Assembly: GCF_030376615.1 (NCBI RefSeq)
Contig: NZ_JARRAB010000011.1
Span: 100,999-164,998, forward strand
DNA length: 64,000 bases
Direction of reading: 5' to 3'
DNA from: Pseudomonas sp. sp1636
GTDB lineage: Bacteria > Pseudomonadota > Gammaproteobacteria > Pseudomonadales > Pseudomonadaceae
A program made the translations under genes and the position numbers. Positions 27,238 through 35,756 of this stretch are shown here, piece by piece. Position 1 is the stretch's first letter. Each line of letters starts with the position of its first letter. The notes under the pieces were generated by a model. It was given only the letters and a program-made list of their open reading frames with translations, made no database searches and was not told the origin of the DNA.

Positions 27238-28877
27238 CCCGCCTGCTCTGCACCCTTCTCCTCAGCCTGCTGGCATTCCAGGCCAGCGCGCAAAGCTTCA
27301 CCGCGAGCATCGACCGCGCCCGCCTGAATGCCAGCGAAACCTTCGAACTGACCCTCGAATCCGACGACGCCACTCAATTCGGCAAACCCGACCTCAGCCC
27401 GCTCGACACCCTGTTCGAAGTACTCGGCACCCGCCAGGTCAATCGCCTAACCACGCTCAATGGCGAGTCCCGCGCCATCACCCGCTGGATCGTCACCCTG
27501 CAACCGAAACAGAGCGGCTATGTGATAGTGCCGCCACTGCGCCTCGGCGACCTGCAAACCCCGCCTATCAGCCTCTACGTACTGGAAGCCGGCGGCGACC
27601 GCACCAACAGCAAACTGGCACCGGTGTTCATCGACGCCAGCCTCGATCAGCCCAGCGTCTACGTACAGGCACAAAGCGTGCTGACCCTGCGCATCTACCA
27701 CTCGGTCTCGCTGTATGACGACAGCAGCCTGAGCCCACTGGAAATGCCCGAAGCACGCATCGAACAACTGGGCGAACCGCGTACCTACGAAAAAGACATC
27801 AATGGCATCCGCCATGGCGTGATCGAGCTGCGCTACGCGATCTTCCCGCAACGCAGCGGCGAGCTGACCATTCCCGCCCAGGCGTTCAGCGCCACCTTGG
27901 TCGACCGCTCCAGCAACAATGCCTACCAACCATTCGGCCCACGTCCCGGCAAAGTTGCACGGGTCAAGTCAGCGCAGATTCCGCTGACGGTCAAAGCCAA
28001 ACCTGCCGACTACCCCAGCGACGCCCCCTGGCTACCGGCCCGCGCGCTGAGCCTGGTGGAAGCCTGGAGCCCGCAACCGGACAGCGTCAAAGTCGGCGAT
28101 TCGCTGACCCGCAGCCTGCTGCTCAAGGCCGAGGGGCTGTCCAGCGCACAGCTCGCGCCCTTGCCCGCGACCGAGGTCAAAGGGCTGCGGCGCTACCCGG
28201 ATCAACCGCAACTGGCCAATCAGGTCAGTGATCGCGGGATGATCGGCAGCCGTGAGGAACGCGAGGCCCTGGTGCCCAATCGCAGCGGCCAACTCGAACT
28301 GCCAGCGGTGGAAATCGTCTGGTGGAATACCACCGATGACCGCCTGGAGCGCACCAGCCTGCCGGCACGCCGCCTCGAAGTGGCGCCCGCCCCCGGCCTG
28401 GAGGCTGAGCCGCTGCCCAGCGAAGCGCCGAGCCAGACCTGGGTGCAAGGCCCGCCGCTGTGGCCCTGGCAACTGAGCAGCGCCATTTTGAGCGTCAGCA
28501 CCTTGCTCGGCTTCGGTCTCTGGTGGCATGCCCGCCGTCAACCCGCCATCGCCCGCGCCAACCAGACCGGCCCCAGCCCACGCACCCTACTCGACGACCT
28601 CAAACGCGCCTGCCTGGCCAACGACTCGCAAGCCACCCGCCACGCCCTCGACGCCTGGGCCCGTCAACAACCGGAAACCCTGGCCGCCATGGCCGCCCGC
28701 TTCGTGCCCCTGTCCGACGCCCTCGACGGCCTGAATGGCGCGCTCTACAGCGAAACCGGCCAGCACTGGCAAGGCGAAGACCTCTGGCGCGCCATCCGCA
28801 CCCTGCCCAACAACGAAGCCGGCAGCACCACCGCCACCCAGGAAAGCAACCCACTGCCACCGCTGTACCCACGCTGA
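27234..28877 (+). CDS. BatD family protein
   Basis: A 547-residue protein with a cleavable signal peptide (about 1-20, LLSLLAFQASAQ), long beta-rich Ig-like repeats, and a C-terminal membrane helix (about 418-435, LSSAILSVSTLLGFGLWW) before a cytoplasmic tail. This is the BatD (oxygen tolerance) layout. It is the last gene of the MoxR operon and is followed by REP elements rather than a clear terminator. Confidence 0.88.
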   Translation: MTRLLCTLLLSLLAFQASAQSFTASIDRARLNASETFELTLESDDATQFGKPDLSPLDTLFEVLGTRQVNRLTTLNGESRAITRWIVTLQPKQSGYVIVPPLRLGDLQTPPISLYVLEAGGDRTNSKLAPVFIDASLDQPSVYVQAQSVLTLRIYHSVSLYDDSSLSPLEMPEARIEQLGEPRTYEKDINGIRHGVIELRYAIFPQRSGELTIPAQAFSATLVDRSSNNAYQPFGPRPGKVARVKSAQIPLTVKAKPADYPSDAPWLPARALSLVEAWSPQPDSVKVGDSLTRSLLLKAEGLSSAQLAPLPATEVKGLRRYPDQPQLANQVSDRGMIGSREEREALVPNRSGQLELPAVEIVWWNTTDDRLERTSLPARRLEVAPAPGLEAEPLPSEAPSQTWVQGPPLWPWQLSSAILSVSTLLGFGLWWHARRQPAIARANQTGPSPRTLLDDLKRACLANDSQATRHALDAWARQQPETLAAMAARFVPLSDALDGLNGALYSETGQHWQGEDLWRAIRTLPNNEAGSTTATQESNPLPPLYPR

Positions 28878-28897
28878 GCCGGACAACTCCGCAATCC

Positions 28898-29015
28898 CCT
28901 GTAGGAGGCCCGACCCCGGGGCGATTGGCGGACGCCCAACAATCAAAAGCATCGCGCCGAGGTCGGCCCTCCTACAAAAGCAACCAGCACCGCAACCCCC
29001 TGTAGGAGGGCCGCG
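28898..29015 (+). repeat. REP family A cluster, left of RAYT
   Basis: Three copies: CTGTAGGAGGCCCGACCCCG (28899 on), its inverse CGCCGAGGTCGGCCCTCCTAC (near 28956), and CTGTAGGAGGGCCGCGCCCG (near 29000). They lie between batD and the RAYT gene and match copies on the RAYT's other side. The rest of 28878-29143 is repeat-derived and non-coding. Confidence 0.8.
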
Positions 29016-29143
29016 CCCGTTCCTGACGGGCTAGCGGCATTTCCCACATCCATGTGGATCACGCGCCTCGCGGCGATAGCGGACAACGTCCGCTCTACAA
29101 TCAATAACATCGCACCGAGGCCGGCCGTCTACAGAAGCAGCCA

Positions 29144-29590
29144 CTACAACCAAACCGCATCCCAATGCGGATACAGCCCAGCGCGCTCCACCAGGCCGGC
29201 ACGCACAGGATTGGCAACGATGTAACGCGCCACAGCCGGCAAGTCCTCCTCTCGGCGCAGGGCTCGATCATGAAAACCATCCTGCCAGGCGGATCGCCCG
29301 ATTCGCTTCCCCGCCAAAGACTTTACCCGGCCGACCAAATGCGAAAGCGATCCCTGCTTCAACTGCAACAACCAATGCAGGTGATCCGGCATTAGCACAA
29401 ACGCCAAGGTCTGATGTGACCCTCTGGCCTGATCCGCTCGCATGATGCCTATCAGCATCCGCGCCCGATCGAAGTCCTCGAAGAGCGGGAGACGATCACG
29501 AGTTACCGTAGTAACAAGATAGATCTGCCCAACCTCAGACCAACGCCCCACACGTAACCGCCGAGCTGCTGGTGAACTGTCCTTGCACAT
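29144..29590 (-). CDS. REP-associated tyrosine transposase (RAYT)
   Basis: A 148-residue Y1 single-strand transposase of the IS200/IS605-related TnpA_REP group. The HUH motif is in LMPDHLHWLL (His70, His72) and the catalytic Tyr is Tyr123 in VARYIVANPVRAG. It is flanked on both sides by REP family A elements, the classic arrangement for a domesticated RAYT that mobilised REPs in its own genome. No terminal inverted repeats or partner gene were seen. Confidence 0.9.
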   Translation of the reverse strand: MCKDSSPAARRLRVGRWSEVGQIYLVTTVTRDRLPLFEDFDRARMLIGIMRADQARGSHQTLAFVLMPDHLHWLLQLKQGSLSHLVGRVKSLAGKRIGRSAWQDGFHDRALRREEDLPAVARYIVANPVRAGLVERAGLYPHWDAVWL

Positions 29591-29609
29591 GATGGAATCC
29601 TTTCCGTCA

Positions 29610-29720
29610 AAAAAAGCATCGCGCCGAGGTCGGCCCTCCTACAAGAACAGCCAGCACCGCAATCCCCTGTAGGAGGCGCGCCCTCGCGGCGACAGCGGAC
29701 ATAGTCCGCTCCATAATCAA
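29610..29720 (+). repeat. REP family A pair, right of RAYT
   Basis: ATCGCGCCGAGGTCGGCCCT (followed by CCTAC) and CTGTAGGAGGCGCGCCCTCG (near 29669) are inverted copies bracketing a 25-base spacer, followed by a CGGACATAGTCCGC hairpin. The element ends shortly before the wbpM stop at 29772. Confidence 0.8.
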
Positions 29721-29771
29721 AAACATCACACCGAACTCGGCCCCAAAACACCTGCACCGAAAATCCGCTGA

Positions 29772-31778
29772 CTAAGGCTCAATCCGCCGTTGCAGGTGGA
29801 TCCAATCGACAATCTCACCTTCCGGCGCGTACCCGCTCACGGTTTCGCGCAACAGTTGGCGCACGCGGTCGTAGTCGTCCTTATCGACCGCATTAAGCAG
29901 ATCGGCCAAGACCTTCTTGAAGACCTCCCAAGACAGGCATTCCTCGTTGGCACGCATGATCATCGGGTGATCGGTCGGGCTGACGTTATCGCCGATCAAC
30001 AACTCCTCATACAACTTCTCGCCTGGGCGCAAGCCAGTGAACTCGATGGAGATGTCGCCGTGCGGGTTCTTGCTCGAGCGCACGCTGAGGCCGCTGAGGT
30101 GGATCATCTTCTCCGCCAGTTCGACGATCTTCACCGGCTGGCCCATGTCCAGCACGAACACATCGCCACCCTGCCCCATGGCGCCGGCCTGAATCACCAA
30201 CTGCGCGGCTTCGGGAATGGTCATGAAATAGCGGGTGATATTCGGGTGGGTCACTGTCACCGGACCGCCCCGCCGAATCTGGTCGTAGAAGCGCGGGATC
30301 ACCGAGCCGGAAGACCCCAGTACATTGCCGAAACGCACCATGGTGAAACGGGTCTTATTGACCCGATGCACTCCTTCGTCATCTTTGAACAGCACTGGAG
30401 CGGGCTCCGCACTCAAGGCTTGCAGGATCATCTCGGCCAAACGTTTGGTGCTGCCCATTACATTGGTCGGACGCACGGCTTTATCGGTGGAGATCAGCAC
30501 AAAGTGCTCAACCCCGGCCTTCACCGCTGCCTGGGCGGTAAGGGTGGAACCGAGCACATTGTTCAGCACGCCCTCGGCGATATTGTGCTCAACCATCGGC
30601 ACATGCTTGTACGCCGCCGCGTGATACACCGTATTCACCGCCCAGGTACGCATCACATCGAACAAGCGCCCGGCATTGCGAATCGACCCCAGGATCGGCA
30701 CTAGGCGCACAGGCAGTGATTCGCGACGAATGCGCTGCTCCAGCTCACTGTGAATGCTGTAGAGATTGAATTCGCTGTGTTCGAACAACAACAAGGTGGT
30801 CGGCCCGGTGGTTACGATCTGCCGGCACAACTCCGAACCAATAGAGCCACCCGCGCCGGTCACCATTACCACCTGGCCACGAATGCAACGTTCGAACAAC
30901 GCCTGCTGCGGCGGCACCGCATCGCGCCCGAGCAGGTCGGCGATGTCCACTTCTTGTACATCATCGACCTTGACCCGGCCGCTGGCCAGATCCATAAAAC
31001 CGGGGATACTGCGCACATGCAGCGGATATTGCTCCAGCAACCCCAAAATCTCGCGACGACGAACCCGGCTGGCTGAAGGGATCGCCAGCAGAATCTCGTC
31101 GGCACCCGTTTCATCGATCAACTGCTGGATATGCCTGGAGGTGTAGACCCGCAGCCCGGCGATCACCCGGTTGGCGATATTGGGGTCATCGTCGATGAAG
31201 GCCACCGGCCGCATACCCCGGCCCAGTCTCAACGCTGCGATCAGCTGATTGCCCGCCGCGCCGGCGCCATATATCGCCACCTTCGGCAAACTGGCATCAC
31301 GGCCCTTGAGCCGGGTCGGTTGCTCCGGTGAGTACCAATCGCCCATAAAGTACTGGCGCATCACCAGCCGCAGCCCACCAATCAGCAACAGACTCAGCCA
31401 CCAGTAGTTGATCACCATCGAGCGTGGAATCAGCTTGGGAGCCCCCTGATACCAGTACACCGCCAGCGCCAGAATCAAAGCAGAGAGCGTGACTGCCTTG
31501 ACGATGGCCAGCAGCGCATCGTTGCCAAAGTAACGCATCACCGCCCGGTACATGCCGAAGCGCACAAACATAGGAATAGCTATCAACGGCGCCACAACAA
31601 AAAGCCAGGCATGCCCAGCAAACGGCTCAATGCTTTTCGTGTCACCCAAACGCACGACAAATGCCAGCCACAGCGCAAGCCAGACCAATACCACATCCAT
31701 GCTGACCTGAATCAGTCGTTTATGACGTCGTGGCAGCTTGACCAGACGGCTGCGCAGCTTCTCGGCAAGTCTTAACAC
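29772..31778 (-). CDS. wbpM: UDP-GlcNAc 4,6-dehydratase, WbpM/PglF-like
   Basis: A 668-residue inner-membrane enzyme with four N-terminal helices (about residues 25-130), a CoA-binding-like Rossmann region (YGAGAAGNQL), and a C-terminal SDR catalytic domain with TGAGGSIGSEL near residue 302. The usual YxxxK is MxxxK (NVMGSTKR), the Ser-Met-Lys triad known for WbpM/PglF. It would convert UDP-GlcNAc to UDP-4-keto-6-deoxy-GlcNAc, the first step to QuiNAc or di-N-acetylbacillosamine. The start is GTG with GAGG upstream. It is the last gene of the O-antigen locus, separated from the rest by 369 bases of repeat-rich DNA, so it may have its own promoter. Confidence 0.92.
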   Translation of the reverse strand: MLRLAEKLRSRLVKLPRRHKRLIQVSMDVVLVWLALWLAFVVRLGDTKSIEPFAGHAWLFVVAPLIAIPMFVRFGMYRAVMRYFGNDALLAIVKAVTLSALILALAVYWYQGAPKLIPRSMVINYWWLSLLLIGGLRLVMRQYFMGDWYSPEQPTRLKGRDASLPKVAIYGAGAAGNQLIAALRLGRGMRPVAFIDDDPNIANRVIAGLRVYTSRHIQQLIDETGADEILLAIPSASRVRRREILGLLEQYPLHVRSIPGFMDLASGRVKVDDVQEVDIADLLGRDAVPPQQALFERCIRGQVVMVTGAGGSIGSELCRQIVTTGPTTLLLFEHSEFNLYSIHSELEQRIRRESLPVRLVPILGSIRNAGRLFDVMRTWAVNTVYHAAAYKHVPMVEHNIAEGVLNNVLGSTLTAQAAVKAGVEHFVLISTDKAVRPTNVMGSTKRLAEMILQALSAEPAPVLFKDDEGVHRVNKTRFTMVRFGNVLGSSGSVIPRFYDQIRRGGPVTVTHPNITRYFMTIPEAAQLVIQAGAMGQGGDVFVLDMGQPVKIVELAEKMIHLSGLSVRSSKNPHGDISIEFTGLRPGEKLYEELLIGDNVSPTDHPMIMRANEECLSWEVFKKVLADLLNAVDKDDYDRVRQLLRETVSGYAPEGEIVDWIHLQRRIEP

Positions 31779-31911
31779 AACAACACCTCAATCCTTGGAG
31801 CATGAAAAACAGCGAGGCGAAGCTCCCCCGCCGGGTAAATAAACATGTCCATTGATGGACAAACCTACAGCAAGTGCACGCCAGCTACAAAAGCACACCA
31901 CACCGCCGCTC

Positions 31912-32040
31912 CCCTGTAGGCGGCGCGACCTCGCGGCGATGGCGGACATAGTACGCCCCCAAAAAACATCGCGCCGGATTGGCCCTTCCACAAAAACAGC
32001 AAGCACCGCAATCTCCTGTGGAAGGCCGCACCTGTTTCTC
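31912..32040 (+). repeat. REP family A copies upstream of wbpM
   Basis: CCTGTAGGCGGCGCGACCTC (near 31913) and diverged inverse copies (CGCCGGATTGGCCCTTCCAC, CTCCTGTGGAAGGCCGC) fill the middle of the 31779-32147 gap. No gene is supported in the gap. Confidence 0.6.
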
Positions 32041-32147
32041 AAGATCGCAATCTAAATACCAGCCAACACATCAGCTTGCAGTACCGTTCCTAATACGCAA
32101 ACCTGCCCATCGGCAACTACACGCCGGTAGCTTCAGCAAAACCAAGC

Positions 32148-33320
32148 TCAACAGGCTTCGTGCATTACCTGAGCCAGAACCTCACACGTCTTATTAATTT
32201 CCGTTTCTGTAAGCGTCGGGTGAACCAGAAACATCAAGCTGGTTTCGCCCAGTGCTTTAGCAACCGGCAGACGCTCTGCAGGGCGCCAGCCGGTGTCATC
32301 AAAGGCCTTCTCTAAATAAACCTCTGAGCAAGAACCCGAGAAACAAGGAACGCCTCTAGCGGTAATTCCATTGAGGATACGGTCACGATCCCAACCCGGC
32401 TTCAAATCAGAAGAGTCGACAAATACATAACATTTGTAAGCAGCATGTGTGACCTCAGCCGGCACCTCTGGCACACGCAATCCTGCAAGCGCTCGCGCAG
32501 CCGACCAGATACTCTCAGCATTGGCCAAGCGCTTCGCGTGCCAAGCCGGCATGCGCTGCAACTGGATCCGGCCAATAACACCTTGAACTTCCATCATCCG
32601 CCAGTTGGTGCCGAAGCTCTCATGCAACCAACGAAAGCCCGGTGCATGTTGACGCTCGTAAACTGCCTCCCACGATTTTCCGTGATCCTTGATAGACCAC
32701 ATCCGCGACCACAGGGCGCGATCATTAGTCGTAACCATGCCACCCTCACCACCGGTGGTCATAATTTTATCTTGGCAGAACGACCAGGCACCGATATGAC
32801 CAATCGACCCAACCGGGCGGCCCTTGTAGTGCGCGCCATGCGCTTGGGCACAATCCTCGATCACTTTAAAATCATGCTCGACGGCCAGCGCCATGATCGA
32901 ATCCATATCGCAGGGCCAGCCCGCCAGATGCACGCAAATTACCGCCCGAGTACGTGGAGTAAGCACGGCGCGGATGGTTTCGGCGGTGATGTTCTGCGAC
33001 TCGCTGTCGACGTCTGCAAAGACTGGTATCGCGCCGGCATTGACGATGCTTGACACCGAAGCGAGGAAGGTGCGCGGTGTAACGATAACCTCATCACCAG
33101 CACCTATGCCCAATGCCTGCAGAGCCAGATCCAGCGCAACAGTGCCATTGGCCAAGGCGATGGCATGCTCGGTGCCGGCCCATGCCGCAAACTCCTTCTC
33201 GAACTCACGACATTCCTGCCCGGTCCAGTAGTTAACCTTGTTGGAGAGAATTACATCACGAACAGCATTGGCCTCTGCTTCAGAGAATGAGGGCCAAGGA
33301 GAAAACGGTGTGTTAAGCAT
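32148..33320 (-). CDS. DegT/DnrJ/EryC1 sugar aminotransferase, PglE-like
   Basis: A 390-residue PLP enzyme. The PLP Lys is Lys185 in SFCQDKIMTTGGEGG and the ring-nitrogen Asp is Asp156 in EDCAQAHGA. Context (WbpM-like dehydratase, NeuD/PglD-like acetyltransferase, small sugar-phosphate transferase) suggests it aminates UDP-4-keto-6-deoxy-GlcNAc at C4 to give the bacillosamine precursor. Substrate is inferred from neighbours. It lies 11 bases after the acetyltransferase gene in the transcript. Confidence 0.85.
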   Translation of the reverse strand: MLNTPFSPWPSFSEAEANAVRDVILSNKVNYWTGQECREFEKEFAAWAGTEHAIALANGTVALDLALQALGIGAGDEVIVTPRTFLASVSSIVNAGAIPVFADVDSESQNITAETIRAVLTPRTRAVICVHLAGWPCDMDSIMALAVEHDFKVIEDCAQAHGAHYKGRPVGSIGHIGAWSFCQDKIMTTGGEGGMVTTNDRALWSRMWSIKDHGKSWEAVYERQHAPGFRWLHESFGTNWRMMEVQGVIGRIQLQRMPAWHAKRLANAESIWSAARALAGLRVPEVPAEVTHAAYKCYVFVDSSDLKPGWDRDRILNGITARGVPCFSGSCSEVYLEKAFDDTGWRPAERLPVAKALGETSLMFLVHPTLTETEINKTCEVLAQVMHEAC

Positions 33321-33331
33321 AAAACCTCTGG

Positions 33332-33949
33332 TTACCTCATCCTTTTAGCCGGCACGCCAGCCACGGTTACATCATTGGGAATATCAGTGACGACCACCGA
33401 ACCGGCGCCTACCATCACGCGCTGACCGATGCGAACCAGTTGTCGCACACTGGCGCCAATACCGACCCAGCTCAAGTCACCCACTTGCACACCACCTGCT
33501 AGTCGTGCGCCGGGACTGACATGCACGGCATCGCCCAACACGCAATCATGATCGATGCTGCAGCCAGTATTGAGAATGGTGCCCTGACCTATCAATGCCT
33601 CGGCATTCACCACCGCTCCAGCGAATACCACCGCCCCTTCACTAATAACGGCGTAACGACTGACGGTGGCAGCGGGATGCACCAGTGTCACCAGAAGTGC
33701 ACCCGCCGTACGCAACTCAAGCAACTTGGCGTGACGAATACGATTATTGCCAATAGCAACCACAACGCCATCAAAGTCAACTAGCCGCTCCATCAAAGCT
33801 GCCGTATCGCCCACAACCGACCAAACAGCATTTTTTTGCAGCCCTGGCCATGCATCATCAAAGAACTCGACGGATTGCCAACCACAGCATTCAGCGGTAT
33901 CAGCGACCACTTTGCCATGCCCACTAGCCCCGAGGATGGCCAGTTTCAT
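33332..33949 (-). CDS. PglD/NeuD-like sugar O/N-acetyltransferase
   Basis: A 205-residue NeuD/PglD-family protein. The N-terminal Rossmann-like part (KLAILGASGHGKVVADTAE) binds UDP-sugar and the left-handed beta-helix part has hexapeptide repeats with the catalytic His in GCSIDHDCVLGD. PglD acetylates UDP-4-amino-sugar to UDP-di-N-acetylbacillosamine. The ATG at 33949 overlaps the upstream stop (ATGA); a GTG sits one codon earlier. Confidence 0.87.
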   Translation of the reverse strand: MKLAILGASGHGKVVADTAECCGWQSVEFFDDAWPGLQKNAVWSVVGDTAALMERLVDFDGVVVAIGNNRIRHAKLLELRTAGALLVTLVHPAATVSRYAVISEGAVVFAGAVVNAEALIGQGTILNTGCSIDHDCVLGDAVHVSPGARLAGGVQVGDLSWVGIGASVRQLVRIGQRVMVGAGSVVVTDIPNDVTVAGVPAKRMR

Positions 33950-34545
33950 CACGACTTTCTGCCAGTGAATTTGGCCATGGTCGCCTCCCCATCCGCACTG
34001 ATGCCATCGCGCACGACTACCTTCTTGATGGTGAGGAGGATAATTTTCAGATCCAGCCAGAATGAACGGTTGTCCACATACCAGATATCCAACTTGAACT
34101 TCTCGTCCCAGCTCAGGGCATTGCGGCCATTGATCTGAGCCCAGCCGGTAACACCAGGGCGTACTTCATGCCGGCGGTATTGTTCAGGGCTATATAGTGG
34201 CAAGTATTCCATCAACAGCGGGCGTGGGCCGACCAGACTCATGTCGCCTTTGAGCACATTCCACAACTCGGGCAACTCGTCCAGGCTATTGGAGCGCAGG
34301 AAGCTGCCAAACAGCGTCATGCGCTCAGAATCGGGCAGTGGGTTGCCTGCGGCATCCACAGCATCACGCATGGTGCGGAACTTGATCATCTCGAATGGCT
34401 TGCCCTTCAGGCCGGGACGCATTTGACGGAACAGTACAGGAGAACCAAGTTTGCGGCGGATCTGCCAAGCGACAACCGCGATAACAGGCAAGAGCAACAG
34501 CAGGCCTATCGCGGAGGCAAAAATATCGAAGAGGCGTTTAATCAC
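33949..34545 (-). CDS. Initiating sugar-phosphate transferase, PglC-like
   Basis: A 198-residue small monotopic phosphoglycosyl transferase with one N-terminal re-entrant helix (DIFASAIGLLLLLPVIAVVAW) and the core MIKFRTM, SLDELPELWNVLKGDMSLVGPRP and RPGVTGWAQINGRN. It would transfer the first sugar phosphate of the O-unit to undecaprenyl phosphate; by context UDP-di-N-acetylbacillosamine. Start GTG overlaps the previous stop (GTGA). Confidence 0.9.
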   Translation of the reverse strand: MIKRLFDIFASAIGLLLLLPVIAVVAWQIRRKLGSPVLFRQMRPGLKGKPFEMIKFRTMRDAVDAAGNPLPDSERMTLFGSFLRSNSLDELPELWNVLKGDMSLVGPRPLLMEYLPLYSPEQYRRHEVRPGVTGWAQINGRNALSWDEKFKLDIWYVDNRSFWLDLKIILLTIKKVVVRDGISADGEATMAKFTGRKS

Positions 34546-35660
34546 AAAATCCCCATTTCACTCAGCATATGCTTATTAACACTATGCACATCATATTTTT
34601 GTACGACAATCTCTCGGGAGCGCTGGCCCATGGCACTAATCAGCGCCGGTTGCTCAATAAAGCGAATCATAGCCATAGCAAGCTCATTCACCGCTTTAAC
34701 CGGAACCAAAAAACCGTTGTCGCCATCCACCACCGTCTCACGGCAGCCAGGTGCATCAGTGGTAATAACTGCCCTGCCCATTGCCATGGCCTCCAACACA
34801 GTGCGCGGCGTACCCTCGCGGTAAGAAGGCAACACATACACCGAGCAATCAGCAATCGCCGGACGCACATCACTTAACCGACCATGATAAACAACTGTGC
34901 CTTCTGCCACCCAAGTATCAAGTTCCACCTGGGTGATAGCATCGGGATTACCATCAATCCAACCGACCAATCCGAATTCAGATTGTGGGTATTTCGATTT
35001 CACTATCGCAGCTGCCTGTACATACTCCCTTATACCCTTATCGCCCAATAAGCGGGCAATCAGTAAAAATCGTGGCTTCTCCGGTAACGGGGCCGCCATA
35101 AAGTTGGTAACATCCACACCGGAGCCATTAACCACAACCGAGACACTACCTTCCGCCATAATCCTCAGAAATTTGAACAGCGCTTGGTCATCTGGGTTTT
35201 GAAAAAATACTTTGCGTGTTTTAGCCAACGCAACGCGATAGAGATTTTGCACTAAGCGCTTCAGCAAACGCCTCTCACCAGTTCCCTCCTGAAACGCGTA
35301 CCCCAGGCCGGTAATCAACGCATAACGTTTGGGCACCCCGGCAAACAAGGCTGCCAAATTGCCATAAATAACCGGTTTTATTGTGTAACCAAGCACGTAG
35401 TCGGGGCGAACTCGCCTCATTAACCCCCAGAGGCTGTACAGTGCATTAATATCAGCAATCGGATTCATGCCGGTGCGACGAAGCGGAATATCGTGAACAT
35501 GCACACCCTTCGCTTCGAGCTGCCGGCGAACTTCGTTATGAGGGAGCAAATCCGGTGCAGCAACATGAACAGCAAGCCCGCACGCTAAAAGCGCATCAAT
35601 TAACGGCCCACGAAAGTTCAACAAAGAATCCGGATAACTAGCAATTAACAAAAACTTCAT
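34542..35660 (-). CDS. GT4-family glycosyltransferase, PglA-like
   Basis: A 372-residue GT4 enzyme with the C-terminal nucleotide-sugar motif YREGTPRTVLEAMAMGRAV (E-x7-E). It resembles PglA-type transferases that add a GalNAc-type residue to lipid-linked bacillosamine, and it is coupled to the PglC-like gene. The ATG at 35660 begins MKFLLIASYPDS; an upstream GTG at 35750 adds 30 residues that are an out-of-frame reading of an asnB fossil and were rejected. Confidence 0.85.
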   Translation of the reverse strand: MKFLLIASYPDSLLNFRGPLIDALLACGLAVHVAAPDLLPHNEVRRQLEAKGVHVHDIPLRRTGMNPIADINALYSLWGLMRRVRPDYVLGYTIKPVIYGNLAALFAGVPKRYALITGLGYAFQEGTGERRLLKRLVQNLYRVALAKTRKVFFQNPDDQALFKFLRIMAEGSVSVVVNGSGVDVTNFMAAPLPEKPRFLLIARLLGDKGIREYVQAAAIVKSKYPQSEFGLVGWIDGNPDAITQVELDTWVAEGTVVYHGRLSDVRPAIADCSVYVLPSYREGTPRTVLEAMAMGRAVITTDAPGCRETVVDGDNGFLVPVKAVNELAMAMIRFIEQPALISAMGQRSREIVVQKYDVHSVNKHMLSEMGIL

Positions 35661-35703
35661 AGTAAGCCTGAAAGTAGAAGAAAACTCGCTATTTTTTATT
35701 ATC

Positions 35704-35744
35704 GGCTTTCCAGCCACGCCTAAAACATCAACACATTCCACAAA
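35704..35744 (-). pseudogene. Fossil 3' end of an asnB-like gene
   Basis: Read on the minus strand, this stretch translates LWNVLMF-stop-AWLESR-stop. The intact asnB next door ends LWSILMFQAWLEHQI. At DNA level CCAGCCACGCCT and AAACATCAA are shared in register with 36924-36948, with one mismatch between the two blocks. It sits between two glycosyltransferase genes, where an asparagine synthetase gene presumably once ended. Confidence 0.7.
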
Positions 35745-35756
35745 TAACACTGCCAG

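Noticed and set aside
35661..35750. 30-residue N-terminal extension of the PglA-like transferase from a GTG
   Set aside because: The extension is an out-of-frame reading of the asnB fossil; the family begins at MKFLLIASYP.
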